Of a stretch of 64,000 bases of DNA, positions 58,062-64,000 are shown one piece after another; position 1 is the first letter of the stretch, and each line of letters starts with the position of its first letter. The notes under the pieces are model-generated. The model was not told where the DNA came from, did not search any database, and was given only the letters and a program-made list of their open reading frames with translations. The DNA is taken from positions 682,001-746,000 of the forward strand of contig NZ_AP024655.1 in the NCBI RefSeq assembly GCF_019977355.1, read 5' to 3'. This DNA comes from Arthrobacter sp. NicSoilB8 (GTDB taxonomy: Bacteria; Actinomycetota; Actinomycetes; Actinomycetales; Micrococcaceae). Both the position numbers and the translations under genes were made by a program.

Positions 58062-58777
58062 TTTGCGTCCTCGGTTTCGGGTAGCAGGGTTTCATATGGT
58101 TCAGCCCGGTGTTCGCCGGTGGCGGCGTTATCAGCGTGCGGTTCGTCGGCCTGCCGGACGGCGTTGCCGATCACGGCGTAGGGGCCGGTCCAGCCCTCCG
58201 GAATGCGGGTGACGGTGGCGACGACGGCGAGCGGCCGCCCGGCGTCGTGCGCCAGCATCGCCAGCCGAGGCAGCCAGTCGGCGGCGTCGCCGCTGTGCCG
58301 GTCAGGTGAGTCCACCACGAGGAGGTCGGTGTCCGGATTGGCGAGGGCGAGGGCCGTGAGGAGCTCGATCCGCCGGCCGGGCGGCAGCTGCTCGGTCCAG
58401 AGCCCGGCAAGGTCCTCGAAATTGTTGAGTTGCAGCCAGGGGGTGCTGCGCGGGGCGCCGCGGTGGCGGCGCGGGACCAGGGCCAGATCCTCCGTGACGA
58501 GGTCGCGGACGCTCAAATGCTGTTCGGGCTCGTTGACGCCGGGGGAGTCCACCACGCTGCTGGCCTGCCGGAGCGTCTTGATCCGGGCGCTGCCATCCCA
58601 GCTGACACTTCCCGAGGAGGGCCTCATCCGCCCGCTCAGGGCCAGGGCCAGGGCCGTGCGTTGGTCCTGGCGGGGGCCCTGGATGAGCAGGAGTTCACCG
58701 CGTGCGGCCTCCAGCGAGGTCGGCGGCAGGAGATCATCCCGCCGGCCGGTCACGGAGAGTTGTTGTACGCAGAGCAA
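58058..58777 (-). CDS. Degenerate ABC ATPase-like protein
   Basis: 239 residues aligned by pattern to ABC nucleotide-binding domains: LLIQGPRQDQRTALALALSGRMRPSSGSVSWDG, then LTALALANPDTDLLVVDSPDRH. Key residues are altered: Walker A lacks the GK(S/T) lysine (GPRQDQRT), the LSGGQ signature reads LPPGRRI, and Walker B is followed by Ser instead of catalytic Glu (VVDSPD). ATP hydrolysis is doubtful. First gene of the TetR-regulated operon, overlapping yhgE by 4 bases. Confidence 0.78.
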   Translation of the reverse strand: MLCVQQLSVTGRRDDLLPPTSLEAARGELLLIQGPRQDQRTALALALSGRMRPSSGSVSWDGSARIKTLRQASSVVDSPGVNEPEQHLSVRDLVTEDLALVPRRHRGAPRSTPWLQLNNFEDLAGLWTEQLPPGRRIELLTALALANPDTDLLVVDSPDRHSGDAADWLPRLAMLAHDAGRPLAVVATVTRIPEGWTGPYAVIGNAVRQADEPHADNAATGEHRAEPYETLLPETEDAK

Positions 58778-58810
58778 AGCGGGCCTTTCGCAGAAACAGT
58801 GTCTGCTCCA

Positions 58811-58839
58811 AGGCTAACTAAACTGACCAGTCAGTTCAA
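58811..58839 (-). promoter_or_regulatory. TetR-controlled promoter and operator
   Basis: Minus strand -35 TTGAAC (58834-58839) and -10 TAGCCT (58811-58816), spacer 17. The dyad AACTGAC-CA-GTCAGTT (58821-58836) fills the spacer, ideal for repression by the TetR protein of the same operon. Confidence 0.72.
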
Positions 58840-58940
58840 ATAAGATGCCGGGATTGTGATGAACGAGACGCGCCGGGAGCCGTGGCCGTCCCGGACGTGC
58901 GCACGTCGGGGACGGCCGCCGCGCGGGGGTCCGCCCCGGT

Positions 58941-60446
58941 TCAGAGGCCGTATTCTTCCAGCAGGCGGAGCCAGACCTCGCTGATCGTCGGATATGAAGG
59001 CACCGCGTGCCACAGCCGGTCCAGCGGCACTTCCCCTACCACCGCAATGGTGGCGGCGTGCAGGAGTTCGGCCACATCCGGGCCGGCGAACGTGGCACCG
59101 AGCAGCACCTTGCGGTCCTCGTCGATGACCAGCTGCGCCCACCCCTCGTAGTGTTCGGCGTGCAGGGAAGAACCGGCCACCTGGATGGGGAGCTCCACGG
59201 TGGTGGCCCGGAAACCGTCCTTCTCCGCCTGCGCCGCGGTCCGGCCGACGTTGGCCAGTTCCGGGTCGGTGAACACCACATTCGGCACGGCATGGTCATA
59301 GGCCGTCTGGGCGAAGCGGGACCACAGTGCCGGCTCGCCGGTGAGTTCGCCCCTGGCCCGTGCGGCGATGGCGTCTCCGGTGGCCCGGGCCCCGTACTTG
59401 CCCTGGTGGGTCAGCATGGCCCGTCCGGCGGCGTCGCCCGCCGCGTAGAGCCACGGCCTGCCGGGCACTTCGTTGTCTGCCGCGTGGTGGACTAGGCCGG
59501 TGGAATCGGTGGCGAGCCGCAGGGTCCCGCCCTCGGGGGCGGAAAGCCCGACGCTGTCCAGGCCGATCCCCTCGAGGGCGGGGTGCCGGCCGGTGGTGAC
59601 AAGAAGTTTGTCTGCCGTGACGCTCGCGCCGGCCGGGCCGGTGCCCGGGCTGCCCTTGGGGCCGCCGGGTCCGCCGTCGAGCACAAGGGTGAGGGAGCCG
59701 TCGTCGTTCTCGCTGACGCTTCGCGTACCGGTGTGCAGGCGGAGGTCGACGCCGTCGGCGCGCAGGCCGGCCGCGACAAGGTCGGCGGCCTGCCCCGGGA
59801 AGGCGCCGAGGAGGCCGCCGCGGGCCACGAGTGTCACGGACGAGCCGAGGCGGGCGTAGGCCTGGGCGAGTTCGACGCCGGCCACCCCGCCGCCGAGCAC
59901 CGCGAGCCGCGCAGGGACCGCGCGGGCGGAGGTCGCCTCCCGGGTGGTCCAGTATTCGATGTCGTGCAGGCCCTCGACCGGTGGCTGGTTGGGCGTGGAT
60001 CCGGTAGCGACCACCACGGCGTGCCTGGCCGTGAGCGCGTAGCTGTTGCCGTCCAGCCCTGCGACCTCCACCTGCCGCGGGGCGGTGATCCAGCCGTGCC
60101 CGCGGATCAGTTCGATCCCGGTGTCCTCCACCCATTTGACCTGGCCGTCATCCTGCCAATGGGAGGTGAAGTAGTCCCGGCGCTTCAGGACGGCGGCCGC
60201 ATCCAGGGTGCGGGTGACAGCTTCCCGGGCTCCGGGGACGGTCTGCGCGCCGTGCAGTGCTGTGCCTGGCCGCAGGAGGGCCTTCGACGGCATGCAGGCC
60301 CAGTACGAACATTCACCGCCCACCAGTTCGGCCTCGATCAGCACCGCCGTCAGGCCGCCGCGGACCACGCGGTCCGCCACGTTTTCCCCCACGGCGCCTG
60401 CACCAATCACAATGACATCGAATTCCCGCTCAAGCTGTGGCGTCAT
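58941..60446 (-). CDS. Pyridine nucleotide-disulfide oxidoreductase (Lpd/MerA-like)
   Basis: 501 residues, FAD enzyme. FAD-binding N-terminus VIVIGAGAVGENVADRV, redox disulfide GGECSYWACMPSK (CxxxxC), NAD(P) domain VLGGGVAGVELAQAYARLGS, and C-terminal HAVPSYPTISEVW with the His-Glu pair of the partner subunit. The WAC variation before PSK is found in actinobacterial relatives. It may be lipoamide dehydrogenase, mycothione reductase-like or another thiol reductase. Monocistronic and divergent from the GntR gene. Confidence 0.87.
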   Translation of the reverse strand: MTPQLEREFDVIVIGAGAVGENVADRVVRGGLTAVLIEAELVGGECSYWACMPSKALLRPGTALHGAQTVPGAREAVTRTLDAAAVLKRRDYFTSHWQDDGQVKWVEDTGIELIRGHGWITAPRQVEVAGLDGNSYALTARHAVVVATGSTPNQPPVEGLHDIEYWTTREATSARAVPARLAVLGGGVAGVELAQAYARLGSSVTLVARGGLLGAFPGQAADLVAAGLRADGVDLRLHTGTRSVSENDDGSLTLVLDGGPGGPKGSPGTGPAGASVTADKLLVTTGRHPALEGIGLDSVGLSAPEGGTLRLATDSTGLVHHAADNEVPGRPWLYAAGDAAGRAMLTHQGKYGARATGDAIAARARGELTGEPALWSRFAQTAYDHAVPNVVFTDPELANVGRTAAQAEKDGFRATTVELPIQVAGSSLHAEHYEGWAQLVIDEDRKVLLGATFAGPDVAELLHAATIAVVGEVPLDRLWHAVPSYPTISEVWLRLLEEYGL

Positions 60447-60597
60447 GGCACCAGCCTACGCCGCGGCCATGACCCGATCCGGGCGGGCGCTCCGGGCGCC
60501 GGCGGCGTTGAAGCTCCGCGTAATGTGCCGGACCCGGCCCTTTGCAGGAACAGGGAGCATCGCTACTGTTGGGACCATACTTGGGGGAGGAACGGCC

Positions 60598-61341
60598 ATG
60601 GCCGCAGGCAATATCACTACAGGCAACACCACACCGCTGGCGAGGTTCAGCGCGCAGGCGCGGCTTCGGGCGCTTCAGACGGACATCCTGGAGCTGATCC
60701 TGGAGCGGGATCTGGTGCCGGGGGACCCGCTGCCCACAGAGAGCGAACTTACTGCCGCACTCGGCGTCGGGCGCAATACGCTACGGGAATCACTGAAGGC
60801 GCTCCAGGCCGTGGGGGTCATTGAGATCCGGCACGGGTTTGGCATGTTCGTGGCCCCGAGCAACTTCGAGGCCCTGACCGACGGGCTCACCTTCCGGGCC
60901 CGGTTGTCGCTTCGCCACCACGGGGAGGAAGCCATGCAACTCGTGGAGGTCCGGCAGGCGCTGGAATCCGGCCTGGTGGGCGCCGCCATGGAGCGGATCA
61001 CGGCGGAACAGCTGGCCGGCATGGAGGAATCCGTGCACCGGATGGAGGCGTTGGCCGCTGCCGGGGAGCCCTTCATCGAAGCCGACGCGGAGTTCCACCG
61101 CAGGCTGTTCGAGCCGCTGAACAATGAGCTCCTGATCAGCCTGATGGACGTCTTCTGGAAGGTCTACCGCCGGATCCACCTTGAACTGGGCGGCCCGTTC
61201 GCCGTCGACCTCCAGGAGACGGCCACGCTGCACAGAAGGATCTATGAGGCTGTCGCCTCGGCGGACAAAGCCCTTGCCGCCGAGCGTCTCAGCAGCCATT
61301 TCGATGGAATCCGCAACGTGATCGTCAAGGCCACGGCCTGA
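60598..61341 (+). CDS. FadR/GntR-family regulator
   Basis: 247 residues from ATG 60598 with GGGGGAGG 8 bases upstream. N-terminal winged helix: LQTDILELILERDLVPGDPLPTESELTAALGVGRNTLRESLKALQAVGVIEIRHGFGMFV; C-terminal FCD helical domain from VEVRQALESGLVGAAMERI to the end, with EADAEFHRRLF and ETATLHRRIYEAV supplying metal/ligand residues. Such proteins sense organic acids or sugar acids. Target unknown; the divergent flavoprotein is one candidate. Confidence 0.9.
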   Translation: MAAGNITTGNTTPLARFSAQARLRALQTDILELILERDLVPGDPLPTESELTAALGVGRNTLRESLKALQAVGVIEIRHGFGMFVAPSNFEALTDGLTFRARLSLRHHGEEAMQLVEVRQALESGLVGAAMERITAEQLAGMEESVHRMEALAAAGEPFIEADAEFHRRLFEPLNNELLISLMDVFWKVYRRIHLELGGPFAVDLQETATLHRRIYEAVASADKALAAERLSSHFDGIRNVIVKATA

Positions 61342-61400
61342 TCCGGCCATAAGGATGCCGGCGCTGAGGGCTGCCGGCGCCGGCGGCTGGTGCTTAAAAC

Positions 61401-61436
61401 AGAAGATCCGCCCCGGCGAACCGGGGCGGATCTTCT
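61401..61436. terminator. Strong terminator between GntR and tRNA-Arg
   Basis: AGAAGATCCGCCCCGG pairs perfectly over 16 bases with CCGGGGCGGATCTTCT around CGAA, followed by TCTTCT. Serves the convergent gntR gene and tRNA. Confidence 0.88.
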
Positions 61437-61444
61437 TCTTCTGT

Positions 61445-61517
<73 letters not shown>

Positions 61518-61628
61518 ATTCTCGGCTCTTGGAGAACTTCTCGCTCCCCGAACCTCGAATTACTTTACGCGAGCCCGGGCCCAGTTACAAATCGAAGCGG
61601 GTGTAATTTGGGCGACTAGACCGGTCTA

Positions 61629-61644
61629 TGTGACCTTAGTCACA
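61629..61644. promoter_or_regulatory. CRP/GlxR-type site upstream of pckG
   Basis: TGTGACCTTAGTCACA, a perfect TGTGA-N6-TCACA dyad, 150 bases before the pckG start. It fits the CRP-family consensus (GlxR in corynebacteria) and implies cAMP-linked carbon control. Confidence 0.6.
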
Positions 61645-61794
61645 AAATGGACCACCGCGGAGGGGCAATTTCCTTGGATTTCCGCGGTTTTTGATTTGTC
61701 GCTCCCCAGTCATCCCACGTCCGGGCCCGAAATGGGCCCCGCCGCGAGCCCTAGCATTTAGGACACACCACTGAACCCGAGGAAGGGAACCGTA

Positions 61795-63630
61795 ATGGGA
61801 GATCTGGCGCGACTGCCGTTGCTTGAGAAGGCACCCACCACACATGCCGGTCTGCTGGCATGGGTTGAAGAGGTGGCTGAACTGACCCAGCCGGACCGGA
61901 TCTACTGGGTGGACGGATCCGAAGAGGAAAACACCCGGCTCACGGACGAGCTCGTCGCCGCAGGCACCCTGACCCGGCTGAACGAGAACCTGTTCCCGAA
62001 GTCCTTCGCGGCGTTCTCGGACCCCGCCGACGTGGCCCGCGTCGAAGAGCAGACCTTCATCTGCTCCGAGAACGAGCGCGATGCAGGTTTCACGAACAAC
62101 TGGATGGCGCCGGCGCAGATGAAAGACAAGCTGCGCGGCCTGTTCGCCGGCTCCATGCGCGGCCGCACTATGTACGTCATCCCCTTCGTCATGGGCCACC
62201 TGGACGCCGAGGATCCCAAGTTCGGTGTCGAGATCACCGACAGCGCCTACGTTGTCGCCTCCATGCGCATTATGGCCACCATCGGCACCAAGGTCCTGGA
62301 CAAGATCACCGCCACCAACGCGTTCTTCGTCCCCGCCCTGCACTCCCTGGGCGCACCGCTGGCCCCCGGCCAGGCCGACGTCGCTTGGCCCTGCAACCCG
62401 GACAAGTGGATCGTGCACTTCCCCGAGGAGCGCTCCATCTGGTCCTTCGGCTCCGGCTACGGCGGCAACGCCCTGCTCGGCAAGAAGTGCTACGCCCTGC
62501 GCATCGCCTCGGTGATGGCCCGCGACGAAGGCTGGCTGGCCGAGCACATGCTCATCCTCAAGCTGACCTCGCCGGAGAAGAAGAACTACTACGTCTCCGC
62601 CGCCTTCCCCTCCGCCTGCGGCAAGACCAACCTCGCCCTGCTGGATCCGACGATCGAGGGCTGGGAAGTCGAAACCCTCGGCGATGACATCACCTGGATG
62701 CGGATCGGCAAGGAAGGCGAACTTCGCGCCACCAACCCGGAGGCAGGCCTGTTCGGCGTCGCCCCCGGCACCGGCTGGGGCACCAACCCGAACGCCATGC
62801 GTGCCATCGCCAAGGGCCACAGCATCTTCACCAACGTCGCCCTCACGGACGACGGCGGTGTCTGGTGGGAGGGCATGACCGAGGAAGTTCCCGCGCACCT
62901 GACTGACTGGCAGGGCAACTCCTGGACGCCCGATTCGGACAAGCCCGCGGCCCACCCGAACTCCCGCTTCTGCACGCCGATCGCCCAGATCGACATGCTG
63001 GCCGAGGAGTACTACAGCCCCGACGGTGTGGAGCTCTCCGCGATTCTCTTCGGCGGCCGCCGCAAGACCACGGTGCCCCTGGTGACCGAGGCCCGCAGCT
63101 GGACCAACGGCATCTTCATGGGCTCCACGCTGTCCTCCGAGACCACGGCCGCGGCCGCCGGCCAGGTGGGTGTGCTCCGCCGCGATCCCATGGCCATGCT
63201 GCCCTTCATCGGCTACGACGCCGGCGATTACCTGAAGCACTGGATCAGCGTTTCGTCCAAGGCCAACCCGGCACGGCTGCCCAAGATCTTCCTGGTCAAC
63301 TGGTTCCGCCGCACTGCCGACGGAGACTTTGCCTGGCCCGGCTTTGGTGACAACGCCCGTGTGCTCAAGTGGGCGATCGAGCGCATCGAGGGCAAGGCCG
63401 ACGCCGTTGAGACCCCCATCGGGTTTGTGCCTGCCGGCCACGCGCTGGACCTCACCGGCCTGGACCTGACCCACGCCCACGTCGAAGACGCCGTCCGCGT
63501 CGACCCCGAGGAGTGGGCCGCCGAGCTCGCGTCGATTGAGGAGTGGTACGCCAAGTTTGGCGACTCCTTGCCCGAGGCCCTGCGCACCGAGCTGGACGGC
63601 CTGAAGGCCCGCATGGCAGTTCAGCAGTAG
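61795..63630 (+). CDS. pckG: Phosphoenolpyruvate carboxykinase (GTP)
   Basis: 611 residues, normal length. Converts oxaloacetate and GTP to PEP, GDP and CO2, the entry step of gluconeogenesis and useful for growth on lactate or pyruvate from rhamnose. Kinase-1a loop [13 protein letters not shown] with the PEPCK-specific reactive Cys, kinase-2 region [15 protein letters not shown] site [18 protein letters not shown], and NWFRR near the C-terminus. GGAAGGG before the ATG. Followed by a terminator. Confidence 0.96.
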   Translation: MGDLARLPLLEKAPTTHAGLLAWVEEVAELTQPDRIYWVDGSEEENTRLTDELVAAGTLTRLNENLFPKSFAAFSDPADVARVEEQTFICSENERDAGFTNNWMAPAQMKDKLRGLFAGSMRGRTMYVIPFVMGHLDAEDPKFGVEITDSAYVVASMRIMATIGTKVLDKITATNAFFVPALHSLGAPLAPGQADVAWPCNPDKWIVHFPEERSIWSFGSGYGGNALLGKKCYALRIASVMARDEGWLAEHMLILKLTSPEKKNYYVSAAFPSACGKTNLALLDPTIEGWEVETLGDDITWMRIGKEGELRATNPEAGLFGVAPGTGWGTNPNAMRAIAKGHSIFTNVALTDDGGVWWEGMTEEVPAHLTDWQGNSWTPDSDKPAAHPNSRFCTPIAQIDMLAEEYYSPDGVELSAILFGGRRKTTVPLVTEARSWTNGIFMGSTLSSETTAAAAGQVGVLRRDPMAMLPFIGYDAGDYLKHWISVSSKANPARLPKIFLVNWFRRTADGDFAWPGFGDNARVLKWAIERIEGKADAVETPIGFVPAGHALDLTGLDLTHAHVEDAVRVDPEEWAAELASIEEWYAKFGDSLPEALRTELDGLKARMAVQQ

Positions 63631-63670
63631 GAAACCGGCCAGCAGTAGCAGCCAGCACTCAGCCATAACG

Positions 63671-63710
63671 ACGGCGGCCCCGCACCTTGGAAAAGGTGCG
63701 GGGCCGCCGT
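63671..63710. terminator. Terminator after pckG
   Basis: ACGGCGGCCCCGCACCTT pairs perfectly over 18 bases with AAGGTGCGGGGCCGCCGT around GGAA, then TTTGCC. Confidence 0.88.
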
Positions 63711-63813
63711 TTGCCGTCCCGGCCGGGTCCGCGGGACTTAGGCCCCTAGGCCGGATCCGGAGCGGCCCCTATTCTTGTCCGCATTCCATCCGGCGAGATT
63801 TCAGGAGTTCCGC

Positions 63814-64000
63814 ATGCTAGTCAACGACGACATCCATGCCTTATCCACGGCCGTCAGCGGCATCGTGGCCGTCCCGGACAGTCCAGAATTCGCCGAAGAG
63901 ACGTTTGCGTTCAACGTCGCCACAGTCCACCGGCCCGACGTCGTCCTTGGGGCCGCGGACGCGCAGGACGTCGCCGCCGGAGTGAAGTGGGCGGCGGAAC
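63814..64000 (+). CDS. N-terminus of an FAD-binding oxidoreductase (partial)
   Basis: Only the first 62 codons are inside the window, from ATG 63814 with AGGAG 6 bases upstream. The start VSGIVAVPDSPEFAEETFAFNVATVHRPDVVLGAADAQDVAAGVKWAAE matches the FAD-binding PCMH/berberine-bridge-like oxidase group. The rest is off the right edge, so function cannot be resolved. Confidence 0.7.
   Translation, partial: MLVNDDIHALSTAVSGIVAVPDSPEFAEETFAFNVATVHRPDVVLGAADAQDVAAGVKWAAE

Overview
The window is high-GC (roughly two-thirds G+C) with frequent GTG starts, dense 4-bp start/stop overlaps, a GTP-dependent PEP carboxykinase, a c-di-AMP riboswitch ahead of a cell-wall hydrolase gene, and protein sequences typical of Micrococcaceae. 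It is most likely a chromosomal segment of an Arthrobacter/Pseudarthrobacter-type soil actinobacterium. This assignment is from recognition, not from a database comparison.

Layout. Positions 1-7.9 kb: the N-terminal two thirds of an Lhr-type helicase, a DUF4232-like lipoprotein, a YcnI copper-binding protein with a His-rich membrane partner, small conserved-looking proteins and an SRPBCC protein. Positions 6.9-29.7 kb: a large L-rhamnose utilisation island. It holds two LacI-type regulators, a GH78 alpha-L-rhamnosidase with a carbohydrate ABC importer, an MFS sugar porter, a second (ribose/rhamnose-type) ABC importer, then rhamnose mutarotase, isomerase, a fused aldolase/dehydrogenase, rhamnulokinase and the LutABC lactate-oxidation genes. 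Read together, the genes take rhamnosides outside the cell to DHAP and pyruvate inside it: the aldolase yields DHAP plus L-lactaldehyde, the fused SDR domain can oxidise the aldehyde, and LutABC oxidises the L-lactate. Dyad operators of two kinds (TGAATCGATTCA-like and TTGAAGCGTTTCAA-like) sit at the promoters.

Positions 29.9-33.1 kb: an SGNH-type esterase, then an eroded integrative element (about 1.4 kb) between a tRNA-Ser(CGA) gene and a displaced copy of its 3' end. Its tyrosine integrase is broken by a frame disruption, a stop codon and a 47-bp tandem duplication. Positions 33.2-36 kb: a three-gene group (zinc-less MDR dehydrogenase, PTPS/QueD-like protein lacking key residues, GT4 glycosyltransferase) that I cannot place in a known pathway; it is the best candidate for something undescribed.

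Positions 36-47.5 kb: AlkZ-like winged-helix protein, TadA, PAP2 phosphatase, Upp, VOC protein, HAD phosphatase, then a GT2-GtrA/GT39/GT39 operon (surface glycosylation) and a Rpf/SLT-like secreted hydrolase under a c-di-AMP riboswitch. Positions 47.8-53.3 kb: a two-component system, a membrane-anchored Gly-rich protein divergent from it, an orphan winged-helix regulator behind a 550-bp AT-richer leader, and dodecin. Positions 53.3-64 kb: SixA-like phosphatase, a coiled-coil membrane protein, a self-regulated operon (degenerate ABC ATPase, YhgE/Pip protein, TetR, membrane protein with a histone-H1-like tail), a Lpd-like flavoprotein, a FadR/GntR regulator, tRNA-Arg(ACG), GTP-PEPCK with a CRP/GlxR-type site, and the start of an FAD-linked oxidoreductase.
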